Shown: positions 17,380-26,400 of the stretch, piece after piece
Layout: each line of letters opens with the position of its first letter
How positions within the stretch are numbered: position 1 is the stretch's first letter
Assembly: GCA_963817025.1 (NCBI GenBank)
Contig: CAWFML010000005.1
Location: 1,550,001 to 1,614,000, forward strand
Origin: JACMLC01 sp963817025
GTDB taxonomy: Bacteria > Acidobacteriota > Blastocatellia > Pyrinomonadales > Pyrinomonadaceae
Length of the DNA stretch: 64,000 bases
Direction: 5' to 3'
Translations under genes and position numbers: made by a program
The notes under the pieces: generated by a model
Databases searched by the model: none
Told to the model about the DNA's origin: nothing
Seen by the model: only the letters and a program-made list of their open reading frames with translations

Positions 17380-17988
17380 ATGGCAAACAAACATCGCGTT
17401 TTATGCAGAGCAGTAGCTTTGCTCCTCACCGTCGGTATGCTCAATTTATGCGTGCTGTTCAGTGCGGGTACGTCCAGAGCCGCTACGAACACAACCGCCG
17501 GAGAAGCGACGAGCAGCAAACTGCTGGTCGGACGACTGGCGGTCTCAGAACAGCAATCAGTGTATGTCAACGGAAATCTGGCGGGCGCGGGCACGACTAT
17601 TTTTTCCGGCATGCGTTTACAGACTCCTGCGGGAGTTAATGCTACAGTTCAGTTGGGCGCACTCGGCCAACTCAGCATCGAGCAGAATAGCGATCTGACG
17701 CTCGATTTTTCCGGAACACAGGTGTCCGTCGCAGTGGCTTCAGGCAATGCGGCCCTGACGACGCCTGAAAATGTTTCCGGCACGCTTACCACTTCGGACG
17801 GAAGAGTCTTACGCTCCGAAGGCTCGAAGGGCGGAACATTGGCAAGCAAGAATGCTAAAGCCGCTGGCTGGTCAGACTGGTCTGATGGACAGAAAGCCGC
17901 CGCCATTATTATCCCGATTGTGGCTGCTGTGATTATTATCGCCATCGTTGTTTCAGATGACGATGACGAAAGTCCGAACAATCCTTAA
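17380..17988 (+). CDS. secreted FecR-like domain protein with C-terminal membrane anchor
   Basis: 202-residue protein. A signal peptide occupies residues about 1-34 (hydrophobic run AVALLLTVGMLNLCVLFSAG, end SRAA). The middle, KLLVGRLAVSEQQSVYVNGN through IEQNSDLTLDF, reads like a FecR-type beta domain in which a surface-exposed barrel senses or scaffolds. After a WSDWSDGQK linker, IIIPIVAAVIIIAIVV forms one membrane helix, and the protein ends in an acidic DDDDE tail. CAAAGGAGAT before ATG 17380 is a good ribosome site. No sigma or anti-sigma gene is adjacent, so a FecR signalling role is doubtful; an envelope structural role near the polysaccharide export site is possible. Confidence 0.6.
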   Translation: MANKHRVLCRAVALLLTVGMLNLCVLFSAGTSRAATNTTAGEATSSKLLVGRLAVSEQQSVYVNGNLAGAGTTIFSGMRLQTPAGVNATVQLGALGQLSIEQNSDLTLDFSGTQVSVAVASGNAALTTPENVSGTLTTSDGRVLRSEGSKGGTLASKNAKAAGWSDWSDGQKAAAIIIPIVAAVIIIAIVVSDDDDESPNNP

Positions 17989-18096
17989 TCGCAAGAGCTT
18001 GCATATAACTCTCTTGGCCGTCTCAGAATTGTGCCTTAGCCGCCGCTTTTGCTTTTCTTCGGTCACCGGTAGCCGGTCTAAAGAGATTCCAACCGT

Positions 18097-19398
18097 TTGA
18101 AAGTACACCAACGCCTAGTGCGCTACGTTGCAGCCGCCATCTGCCTGCTCGCCTGTATTTATATGGTCAGGGGGGCAGGGCAGATGGGGTTGTCAAGACT
18201 GCTCTCCGGTTTTGTGGTCAAGGCCTCGATGATGCCCGGAACCGAAGTTGGAGGACTGTTCAACTCTGCCGCAGAAGCCAGCCGGTATACCCCCACAGAC
18301 CCTGAAGCCTTTCGCGCGCGTGGCGTGGCGCGGCTGGCGACCAATCAACCCGCAGAAGCCGCAAAGGAATTCGCGCAGGCCGTAGCCTTGCGTCCACGGC
18401 ATCATCTGTTATGGATTGAGCTTGGTCACGCGCGCGATCAGGCGGAAGATGTGGAGGGCGCAATCAAAGCCTTTGAGGAAGCAGTCCGCCTCGCCCCCTA
18501 TTTCGCGCAGCCGCGCTGGTTCTTAGGCAACGTTCTTTTTCGCGCAGGAAGATATGAAGAAGCCTTTGTTGAATTGCGCAAGGCTGTGGCGGGCGATCCC
18601 TCTTTGCTGCCGCTCTCGCTCGAACTCGCATGGGCGGCATCTGGCGGCGACTCGCGCACCGCGGAAAGATTTATTCAGCCGTCCACCTCGTCTGCGCGTC
18701 TGAATCTCGCGCGTTTTCTGGCAAAGCACGGGAAGGCCACGGAAGCCGTCGAACTATTTCGCGGAACCGGGAGCATGAACGACGCAGACCGCAAAGCCTT
18801 GCTAAAGGAATTGATGGCGACGAAAGAGTTCAGGGCTGCGTATGAGGTCTGGGCCGCAGACCGCGAAGGGCCGGAGACAGGCAATCACGGCGTCGCCACC
18901 ATCACAGACGGCAGCTTTGAAAATAAAATTAACAGGCAAGAAGCGGGGTTCGGGTGGCGGCTCAATTTTGAAGTCCAGACAGCGCGGATGGAGCTGGAAA
19001 CTTCTGAAGTGCATGACGGCGAGCGCAGTCTACGACTTGATTGGAACGGCAACTCGAACCCGCTCTCCCAACTGGTGACGCAACTGGTGCTGGTCGAGCC
19101 GAATACAAGCTATCGCCTGCACTTCAACGCATTATTGAAGAATGTCGTCTCAGGCGGTCTGCCCGTTGTCGTCGTGACGGATGCGAGCAGTAAAGAATAT
19201 CTTGTCCTGGGCCAGTCCGAGCCGCTCAAGATGGATGAGCGTAAGTGGCGCGACTTTGAAATCGAGTTCAAGACGGGAGAGGGAACACAGGCCGTGCTTA
19301 TCAGTTTGCAGCGGCAACCCTGTGCCAGCGAGCCGTGCCCTATCTTCGGGCGCGCGTGGCTGGATGCGTTTCAGTTAAAGAAGAGTTCAGAGAGATAA
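18097..19398 (+). CDS. TPR protein with C-terminal carbohydrate-binding-like domain
   Basis: 433-residue protein starting at TTG 18097. An N-terminal hydrophobic segment (VAAAICLLACIYMV) suggests membrane anchoring or export. Residues about 65-180 contain TPR units, for example FRARGVARLATNQPAEAAKE and WIELGHARDQAEDVEGAIKA. The C-terminal 160 residues (ITDGSFENKIN, EVHDGERSLRLDWNGNSN, YRLHFNALLKNV, WRDFEIEFKTGEGT) look like a galactose-binding-like jelly roll. Such TPR proteins are common beside Wzy-type polymerases and may organise assembly. Function is not established. Confidence 0.65.
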   Translation: MKVHQRLVRYVAAAICLLACIYMVRGAGQMGLSRLLSGFVVKASMMPGTEVGGLFNSAAEASRYTPTDPEAFRARGVARLATNQPAEAAKEFAQAVALRPRHHLLWIELGHARDQAEDVEGAIKAFEEAVRLAPYFAQPRWFLGNVLFRAGRYEEAFVELRKAVAGDPSLLPLSLELAWAASGGDSRTAERFIQPSTSSARLNLARFLAKHGKATEAVELFRGTGSMNDADRKALLKELMATKEFRAAYEVWAADREGPETGNHGVATITDGSFENKINRQEAGFGWRLNFEVQTARMELETSEVHDGERSLRLDWNGNSNPLSQLVTQLVLVEPNTSYRLHFNALLKNVVSGGLPVVVVTDASSKEYLVLGQSEPLKMDERKWRDFEIEFKTGEGTQAVLISLQRQPCASEPCPIFGRAWLDAFQLKKSSER

Positions 19399-19465
19399 AA
19401 CAGGCGTAGGAGATTTACAGTTGTCCGTTTTAAGCTTGCCTCGCTTTAAGTTTGAATCAACTTGA

Positions 19466-20305
19466 ATGCAGAAGATCGACCGTCTGGGTTGGACGGATGG
19501 AATGACGATTGTCAGCTATGGCGTCCGGGTTGGCATCCGTGTCAACGACGCTAGCGCGTTGGAGCGCGTGAAAACGCTTCTGCCGCATGGTTGGAAGCAC
19601 GCCGCTTCGCCTGTGGTCGAGAATCTTTTCTCGCTCTTTATAGGCGGCCCCGGAGCGCGCCCGAATGTGCGTCGCTACAGCCTGCTCTATAACGGGCTTG
19701 AGAGGATAGCGCGCTCTTTCAAGGAAGAAGAGATTTACACGACCTTTGAAACGAACCTGCGGCTTACCATCGCAGAGGCCGCGCGGCGCAGGGTGTTCGT
19801 GCATGCGGGCGTGGTCGGCTGGAAGGGACAGGCGATATTAATTCCCGGCAGCAGCTATAGCGGCAAGACGACGCTCGTGGCAGAGCTGGTGCGCGCAGGC
19901 GCGACTTATTATTCGGATGAATACGCGGTGCTTGATGAAAAAGGACGTGTCCATCCTTTTCTCAAGCCGCTCTCAATACGCGAAAACGGCGGCTATGAGC
20001 AGACGGAGTATCCTGTCGAAGCCCTCGGCGGCGAAGCAGGGAAGAAGCCTTTGCCGGTCGGTCTGGTCTTAATCAGCAAATACAGGCAAGGGGCGCACTG
20101 GCGGCCACAGAAGCTTACAGCAGGGCAGGGCGCGCTGGAGATGCTGGCGCATACCGTCAGCGCGCGGCGCAAACCTGAGGTTGCGCTTTCGACCCTCCAT
20201 CAGGTAGCATCACGCGCATCTGTTCTAAAGAGCAGGCGTGGTGAAGCCCGACATGTAGTTGATTCAATCTTAAAAGACTTGACCCCGGCTAAAGACAGCC
20301 AGTAA
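19466..20305 (+). CDS. HprK-related kinase-like P-loop protein
   Basis: 279-residue protein with the P-loop GSSYSGKTT at residues 128-136 and an acidic SDEYAVLD motif about 15 residues later, the spacing of the HPr kinase/phosphorylase C-terminal domain. The N-terminal half is family-specific and unassigned. From memory, HprK-related kinases form conserved cassettes with PqqD-like proteins and nucleotidyltransferases, both in exopolysaccharide/exosortase regions and in lasso-peptide clusters such as that of paeninodin, where the kinase phosphorylates a peptide. The next two genes here are exactly those partners. No HPr gene or PTS component is present in the window, so a classical HprK role is unlikely. 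Confidence 0.72.
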   Translation: MQKIDRLGWTDGMTIVSYGVRVGIRVNDASALERVKTLLPHGWKHAASPVVENLFSLFIGGPGARPNVRRYSLLYNGLERIARSFKEEEIYTTFETNLRLTIAEAARRRVFVHAGVVGWKGQAILIPGSSYSGKTTLVAELVRAGATYYSDEYAVLDEKGRVHPFLKPLSIRENGGYEQTEYPVEALGGEAGKKPLPVGLVLISKYRQGAHWRPQKLTAGQGALEMLAHTVSARRKPEVALSTLHQVASRASVLKSRRGEARHVVDSILKDLTPAKDSQ

Positions 20306-20394
20306 TCTATTTTTCGCAGGAAACAACCCGTCTGCGTTCCAGCATACGGGCGCAAGCTCCCGGTGCCTGTAGACAGATAGCCTTAGGAGGCTTA

Positions 20395-20889
20395 ATGCAA
20401 AAACGAACATCTGTCCTCGAACCTCTTGCGCGTCAGGAGGGGCTGATAGTCCAGCAGATGCCCGATGAAGTTCTGGTTTACGATCTGGATCGCCACAAAG
20501 CTCATTGTCTGAATCGCACAGCCGCACTCGTCTGGCAACACTGTGACGGGCGAACCTCTGTCCGGCAAATTGCACGTAAACTGGAAAAGCAATTCAAATC
20601 TCCTGTTAATGATGAAGTCATTTATCTGGCTCTGGACCAACTGGGCAAAGACCATCTCTTGGAAAAACGCATTGCCCTGCCAACTGAGCTGAAGCAGTTT
20701 TCGCGGCGCGAGTTGATACGTCGCGTCGGGTTGGCGACAGCCGTCGCGCTGCCTGTGATTATCTCAATCGTTTCGCCCACCTCGGCCAATGCCGTAACGT
20801 GTGTTCCAAACGGCGCAGCCTGCCAGCCGGGTGTTGTCTGTTGTGCGACACTTTCGACCTGCGTTGGAATGCAGACGACCTGCCCGTAA
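20395..20889 (+). CDS. PqqD-domain protein with internal Tat-like signal and six-Cys knottin-like tail
   Basis: 164 residues in three parts. Residues 8-95 form a PqqD-like winged-helix (RRE) domain, with YDLDRHKAHCLNRTAALVW followed by IARKLEKQFK. Residues 103-133 read like an embedded twin-arginine signal: SRRELIRR, a hydrophobic run 111-127, then an AxA-type site PTSANA ending at 133. The last 31 residues contain Cys136, 143, 149, 150, 156 and 163, spaced C-x6-C-x5-CC-x5-C-x6-C, the inhibitor-cystine-knot order. The start has an excellent ribosome site (TAGGAGG, 5 bases before ATG). Seen: domain order and cysteine spacing. Inferred: the tail may be exported and cleaved as a disulfide-rich peptide, or stay anchored. 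The kinase gene lies 89 bp upstream and the nucleotidyltransferase 45 bp downstream. Confidence 0.8.
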   Translation: MQKRTSVLEPLARQEGLIVQQMPDEVLVYDLDRHKAHCLNRTAALVWQHCDGRTSVRQIARKLEKQFKSPVNDEVIYLALDQLGKDHLLEKRIALPTELKQFSRRELIRRVGLATAVALPVIISIVSPTSANAVTCVPNGAACQPGVVCCATLSTCVGMQTTCP

Positions 20890-20934
20890 ACGCTTCTTCG
20901 CTGGCGCGTTCAGCCTCCATCCCGGTCTGCTTAC

Positions 20935-22056
20935 ATGGAGCGAGCTTTGACAAGCATGAAGGAGTCCCGGACAGGAACCACCCACAGCCTACTAATCTCA
21001 AAACTTCTTGCAGGAGCATGGCGGGACACGCCTCCCGATACACAAATTTCTGCGGAAGAATTAGCCATCATCGCGCCGCTCCTGATTGCTTCGGGAGGAG
21101 GCGCGCTTGCTTTCTGGAAGACGCGGCAGACCGAAGCATTAAAAGACACGCCGGTTGCAGGAGAGTTAAAGCAAGCCTATCGCCTCAACACTCTACAGGC
21201 AGCGATTCACGAGAGAGAGATTTCACAGGTCATACGGTTGCTCAAACGTGCGGGCATTGACCCGATACTGGTTAAAGGTTGGAGCATCGCGCGTCTTTAT
21301 CCTGAGCCAGCTCTCAGGCCATACGGAGACATAGACCTTTTTGTCCGTCCCGAACAGTTCGCGGCGGCTGAAAAAATCTTGCAGAGTGATGAAGGTAAAA
21401 AGTATTTCGTAGACCTGCACAACGGGGCGTCGCATCTGGACACAGAGCCGCTTGATGATTTGTACGCGCGTTCGGAAACGGTCAAGCTCGGAGATGAAAG
21501 CCTTCGCGTGCTCTCGCCCGAAGATCACCTGCGCGTGTTGTGCGTACACTTTCTGCATCACGGCGCGTGGCGTCCGGCTGCCCTGTGCGATATAGGGTTA
21601 ATGGTCGAAGCCTATCGCGCAAACTTTGATTGGGACGTGTGCCTGACAAAAAACCAAACGCGCGCGGGCTGGGTCGCCTGCACAGTCGGCCTGGCGCATC
21701 AACTGCTCGGCGCAGATATTTCGGGCACACCCGTTGAATCAATTGCCAGGCAACTGCCGCGCTGGCTCGTGCCTGCTGTGCTCAAAGAGTGGGAGAATCC
21801 CATCTCTATCAATCACGTAGTCCCTCCGCCTCTGGCAAACAGGTTCACACATCCGGTTGAAACACTCAAAGCCATACGCAAACGCTGGCCGCCCAACCCC
21901 ATACAGGCGACCGTCGTCATGAACGGCCCTTTTAATGAATGGCCGCGCCTCATCTTTCAGGCGGGGAATTATGCTGCGCGCACAGCAAAGTTTCTGGCGA
22001 GCCTGCCGGGAAAAGTTTGGGAAAGAAAAGGAGTGTTCGGTAGTGGTTTAACTTGA
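20935..22056 (+). CDS. nucleotidyltransferase family protein (NTP_transf_5-like)
   Basis: 373-residue protein. The centre reads ILVKGWSIARLYPEPALRPY followed by GDIDLFV, the KG...YGDxDLFV signature of the Uncharacterised nucleotidyltransferase family (PF14907), with the G-x-D-x-D metal pair of the pol-beta superfamily. The remaining residues are mostly helical with LSPEDHLRVLCVHFLHHGAW after the core. Members occur with HprK-like kinases and PqqD-like proteins, as here. The substrate is unknown; a peptide, lipid or glycan carrier are all possible. An in-frame ATG a few codons in (20956) is an alternative start. Confidence 0.75.
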   Translation: MERALTSMKESRTGTTHSLLISKLLAGAWRDTPPDTQISAEELAIIAPLLIASGGGALAFWKTRQTEALKDTPVAGELKQAYRLNTLQAAIHEREISQVIRLLKRAGIDPILVKGWSIARLYPEPALRPYGDIDLFVRPEQFAAAEKILQSDEGKKYFVDLHNGASHLDTEPLDDLYARSETVKLGDESLRVLSPEDHLRVLCVHFLHHGAWRPAALCDIGLMVEAYRANFDWDVCLTKNQTRAGWVACTVGLAHQLLGADISGTPVESIARQLPRWLVPAVLKEWENPISINHVVPPPLANRFTHPVETLKAIRKRWPPNPIQATVVMNGPFNEWPRLIFQAGNYAARTAKFLASLPGKVWERKGVFGSGLT

Positions 22057-22088
22057 AATGCTGTTGATTATCTATGATTACGAAAGAA

Positions 22089-22175
22089 TCTCGCGCTGGT
22101 GGCGCAAAGGCGCAAAGGAGTTGAGCAGTGCTTTATCTTTGCGGCTTTCTTTGCGCCTTTGCGCCTTTGCGGGAA
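22089..22175. repeat. partial copy of the GCGCTGGTGGCGC/TTTGCGCC repeat
   Basis: Contains CGCGCTGGTGGCGCAAAGG at 22092-22110 facing TTTGCGCCTTTGCGCCTTTG at 22148-22167, so the right half-arm of the nested repeat is kept together with a tandem GCAAAGGC/GCCTTTGC hairpin. It lies between the nucleotidyltransferase and the next secreted protein and generates a spurious upstream reading frame for that gene. Confidence 0.7.
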
Positions 22176-22373
22176 CCTGTTTTCTGCTCACTGAGCTTGC
22201 CACCTGAAATTGAACCACAACTGAATAGTCTCTTAACTTGCTCTCTGTTTTCCCGCATGTTAGATTCTCGCGTCGTAACTGCTACCGGCGGAATGCTTCC
22301 CACCCCCAAACACCTGTTAAGAAGCCCGCTCACTTACTTTCTGTTTGCAATTTTCAAGGAGTTTTCCGCTTTT

Positions 22374-22874
22374 ATGTTTTACCTGTCTCGCGTAACTGGA
22401 AATGTGTCCTGTCGTCTCTGGTCGGCTTCCTTCATCACACTCTTAATGTTGCTCATGTGCGTTGCGAGCGTGCCGCCTGTCGCTGCACACAACGGAACAC
22501 AGCTTGTGGATGTGCCGAGCGCGCAGAACTTTCAGACGCGGCAGGTCTGCTGGCAAGTCACTTCGCTTTCCAAGTTTGTCACCGGTCAGGCAGCATCACC
22601 GGCAGAAGCGACGGTCACGATTAGCGGGCGCGTGACGAACGAGTACGGCAGAGGCATCGGGCGCGTCACAGTGTATCTGCAAGACCTTGCTATCGGCACA
22701 GTGCAAATCGCGCAGACACGTGGCGATGGCAGCTACGCTTTCACAGATGTTCCGCTCTATAACTATTACACAGTCACAGCGCAGCACAGGCTCTACGACT
22801 TTACGCCCGGCATACAGAGCTTTAGCCTGATAGAAGAGATGCGTCACGTGAACTTTACCGCAACGCGGCGGTAG
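22374..22874 (+). CDS. secreted protein with carboxypeptidase-regulatory-like domain
   Basis: 166 residues from ATG 22374, which follows AAGGAG at 22356-22361. A signal peptide is clear: hydrophobic ASFITLLMLLMCVASVPPVA then AHNG. The C-terminal 85 residues, ATVTISGRVTNEYGRGIGRV and GDGSYAFTDVPLYNYYTV, form a CarboxypepD_reg/SdrD-B-like beta-sandwich of the kind also found in the giant protein 6 kb downstream. The frame is open to 22128, but that stretch is intergenic repeat sequence. Probably an extracellular or periplasmic structural protein; no enzymatic motif is seen. Confidence 0.65.
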   Translation: MFYLSRVTGNVSCRLWSASFITLLMLLMCVASVPPVAAHNGTQLVDVPSAQNFQTRQVCWQVTSLSKFVTGQAASPAEATVTISGRVTNEYGRGIGRVTVYLQDLAIGTVQIAQTRGDGSYAFTDVPLYNYYTVTAQHRLYDFTPGIQSFSLIEEMRHVNFTATRR

Positions 22875-22928
22875 CTCTTGAGACCGTTGACTGGTTCCGC
22901 GTGTCCTTTGCCTCTCATTGCGTCCTGC

Positions 22929-22995
22929 TCTTTGCGGTTAAGTGATTTTTTAACGCAAAGACCGCAAAGGAATGCTCGCCAGGAGGCGCAAAGAA
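22929..22995. repeat. TTTGCGG/CGCAAAG hairpin repeat
   Basis: CTTTGCGGTTAA at 22930 can pair with TTAACGCAAAG ending at 22960 (one bulge), and ACCGCAAAGG and GGAGGCGCAAAG follow. It belongs to the same TTTGCG word family as the other intergenic repeats. Confidence 0.5.
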
Positions 22996-23111
22996 TTTCT
23001 ACTTTTGATTCACATTAAACGCATTATGATGTGAGCGAAAGAGCTTGTCTCTGCCCCTCTTTTTTCCCGCAATTATTACTGACAACCCCTGTCAAATCCC
23101 GCCCCGTTAAA

Positions 23112-23140
23112 TTGACATCCCATCGGAAAATGTGTACTTT
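23112..23140 (+). promoter_or_regulatory. sigma-70-like promoter of the giant secreted protein
   Basis: A perfect TTGACA (23112-23117) is followed after 17 bp by TACTTT (23135-23140). It is the only strong promoter match I find in the 624-bp gap before the giant gene, and places the transcription start near 23147. Confidence 0.55.
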
Positions 23141-23498
23141 GCAAGCCTACTTTAGTGGATGGCAGGTCTTGCCCGAAGTCTTTCCTGATCTTGCCTTCAT
23201 CGTCATCAATCGAAAACGTTTAACTAGCTTTACTGGAAATAGTAATGCGCTCTCCCCTAAGCCAAGAACCCTGTCTGCCTGAGAGCCATGCCCCGGCTTT
23301 AGCAGACCGGAATCAAGCGCCGGGAAAGACACGATAGTCCCGAAGGGCTGGCCGCAAATCTGAACCCCTTCAGACTGTCCCTTTTTGTAAACCGCTGGCA
23401 GGCGGTGGAATTAACCGACAACCTATTCCCTCGAACGCAATCGCGCCCAAAAACACCGGCGCACCCGTAAGCAATCATCCGCAAGGAGTCCAGAAATA
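23141..23498 (+). promoter_or_regulatory. long structured 5' leader, function unknown
   Basis: About 350 nt lie between the promoter and the giant gene with no credible reading frame. The segment 23290-23380 has several possible stems: CCCGGC (23292) with GCCGGG (23320), GAAGGG (23341) with CCCTTC (23366), and a perfect TCTGAA-cccc-TTCAGA hairpin at 23359. I could not match it to a riboswitch class that I know. It may be a structured leader or simply GC-rich DNA. Confidence 0.25.
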
Positions 23499-26400
23499 AT
23501 GAAGTCGTCCACTGCCCGCACCCCCCGCCTCGCCCGATCATCGACCGTCAATCATAGAAGAGGATTTATGAAGAAGTTTAAAGCCAGCAATTATAAACGC
23601 ATTACTGCGGTTCTTCTTGTTCTATCTATAGCTGCAATTGGTTTTTCCTCCGTGATGATTCAGCGGGCGCGAGCTTCCATACTATCAACTCTCATTAGCT
23701 CCAATTTTGAAGTTGGAGATACAACGGTCTGGCTGTTTGCCAATCCGGCAGGTACTACTGCAAATCAGTGGGTCATTAATTCTGCGACTAACAATGGTGG
23801 AACAAGAAGTGCCTATATTACTAACAACTCGGCTACGGTTCCGCCCCCAAATACTTACACCAATACCAGTATAACCTCTGCGCATATCTACACCTCAGTC
23901 ACGTTTCCTGCTGGAGAAACAGCAGCCGTGTTGACGTTCGATTGGAAAGCTCTCGGAGAACATACGTCTACAGCCAACTGGGATTATTTACGAGTGTCTA
24001 TCAGCGCAACTGCTCCGACTTCAGGAACCCTCCCTTCAGCAGCAAGTCAATTACCTGTTAGTTACAATGCGCAATCTTCTTTTGTAAACGCTTCGGTAAA
24101 TATTCCAGCTTCTTTGGCAACAGGCACAAAATTCATCATATTTACATGGCATAATGATTCCTCTGGTGGCACAAATCCTCCCGCAGCCATTGATAACGTT
24201 TCACTTGTCTCACAAACTCCATCTCCATTAACCGGCACAAAAACAATTGGTTCAGGAGGAGATTATCCAAATTTCAACTCAGCGATTGCGAACTTAAATG
24301 CCAATGGCGTCGGAGCCGGAGGCGTAACTTTCAACATAGCTGCCGGTTCGACTTTTAATGAAACTCCACCTCCAATTGCGGCGAGCGGCACATTGGCTAA
24401 CCCTATTATTTTCCAGAAGAGTGGTGTAGGGGCGAATCCTAAAATCACAGCTATGGGGACAGGTAACTATGGGCCTACTCAAACAACGGTAGCCAGTTCT
24501 CATTCAGCAGTAGGTGATGCGGTAATTACAATCGCAGGTGGTGATTTCATTACCTTTGATGGCATTGATGTTGCGAGTGCGGATTACGCAACAGGCACAA
24601 CGGCGATTGAGTATGGTTATCTGGTACGTAACGCTTCCGTTAGTGACGGCGCACAAAACAATACAATCAAGAATACAGCGGTCACACTCAATCGAACGAA
24701 CACCTCAGGAAACGGCATTTTTCAGAATGCAACTACAACTTCGGGCGGTTTCGTTCCAACTAATGCGACGGGAGCTAACTCAAACAATAAGTATTACAAC
24801 TTAACAATTGGAAATGCCCAAAACGGTGTTCTGTTAGCAGGCAATTCATCCTTCCCTGATTTGAATACTGAAGTTGGAACTATAAGCGGGGGAGCAACGA
24901 CGATTGGAAGCAGCACAAATCCGATAGGTGGAAGCGGTAACACGTCAGCAGGTATCCGTGCGACTTCGCAGAGTAATGTGAAAATTTTCAACACGGAAGT
25001 TCAATTTGTTTCCACAACTGCCAGCGCCACTACTGCAACAGGTATTTGGGTAGAGAGTGGACAAGGTGCAAGCAATGAGGTGAAGAATAATAAGATTCAC
25101 GACATTTCAACTACCTCTACTGCGACGACTGCTTTACTCTATGGACTTCGAATAGAAATTAACAGTGGGAACACAGCAAGCGTTTTCAACAACATGATTT
25201 ATACCTTCTCGCATGGCATTACTACAGCAAGTGCGACACAGGTCGGCAGAGGGATAGCTGTCAATGTCGGCGGTAATACAGGAACAGTCAATGTCTATTT
25301 TAATAGCGTTAGAATGCAGCTTGGAACTGCTGCTAGTAGTACCGCTTTCTATATGAATACGGGCACAACTGTAACCCGGAACAATGCCTTTACCAATTTT
25401 ACAGCCTCGCAGACTACAGCCAAACACTATGCGTATTTCCAAAACGCCGGAACTATAACCTCAAGTCACAATATCCTTTACATAAGTTCCGGCACGGGAG
25501 CAAGCACTAATGGATTTACTGGATTTAGTGCTGCGACTGACCGTATTACTTTGACAAATTGGCAAACAGCCACCGGGCAAGACGCAAACAGTTTGGCTAC
25601 TAATCCTGAATTTGTTTCTGCTACAGATTTGCATATCTCCGGTACTTCACCCGCCATAGATGCAGGTACAACAATCCCGGCTATCACTGACGACATTGAT
25701 GGTCAAACGCGGCCCATCGCTGCTGCTCCTGATATTGGAGCGGATGAAGTGGCAGCGGTTGTCTCACCCGGCACACTGCAATTCACTAACGCTGCCTTAA
25801 CCGGAAGCGAAGGCGCAACCTTTGCTCTAACCGTCAACCGCACCAGCGGAAGCGCTGGAACGGTGACAGCAGATGTCTCGATTACGGGCGGCACAGCAAC
25901 GGGCGGCCCCGCTTGCACTGCGGGCGTTGATTACATCACTTTCGCCTCGCCAACGACTCTGACTTTCGTCGGCGGAGACACAAGCGAAACCATCAACATC
26001 ATGCTATGCAACGATGTGGCTAGCGACCCGGGCGAAACAATCACGTTCAGCTTAACCAATCCGACAGGTGGGGCGATAATCGGAGCGATTAACGCGGCGA
26101 CATTGACAATTACGGATGTTCCGCCGCCGTCGCAGCAATTTAGTTCGGCTACGTATTCAGGTAACGAAGGTACAATTGGGACGATTACCGTTACCCGCAC
26201 GGGTGACACGAGCGTGGCTTCTTCAGTTGATTACGCAACTGTCGCTGGCGGCACGGCGACGGGCGGTGCGTCCTGCACGGCGGGCGTTGATTTCGGCAAC
26301 ACGTCTGGAACTTTGACTTTCACTAGCGGTCAAGCAAGTCAGACATTCACCGTTCAACTCTGCTCCGATACGATTGCGGAATCAAGCGAAACCGTCAACC

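Noticed and set aside
22128..22373. Upstream in-frame extension of the regulatory-like domain protein
   Set aside because: The extra 82 codons are translated from an intergenic TTTGCGCC repeat; a signal peptide and ribosome site place the start at 22374.
23031..23282. 83-codon open frame in the leader of the giant gene
   Set aside because: No ribosome site, no recognisable protein features, and it crosses the predicted promoter.
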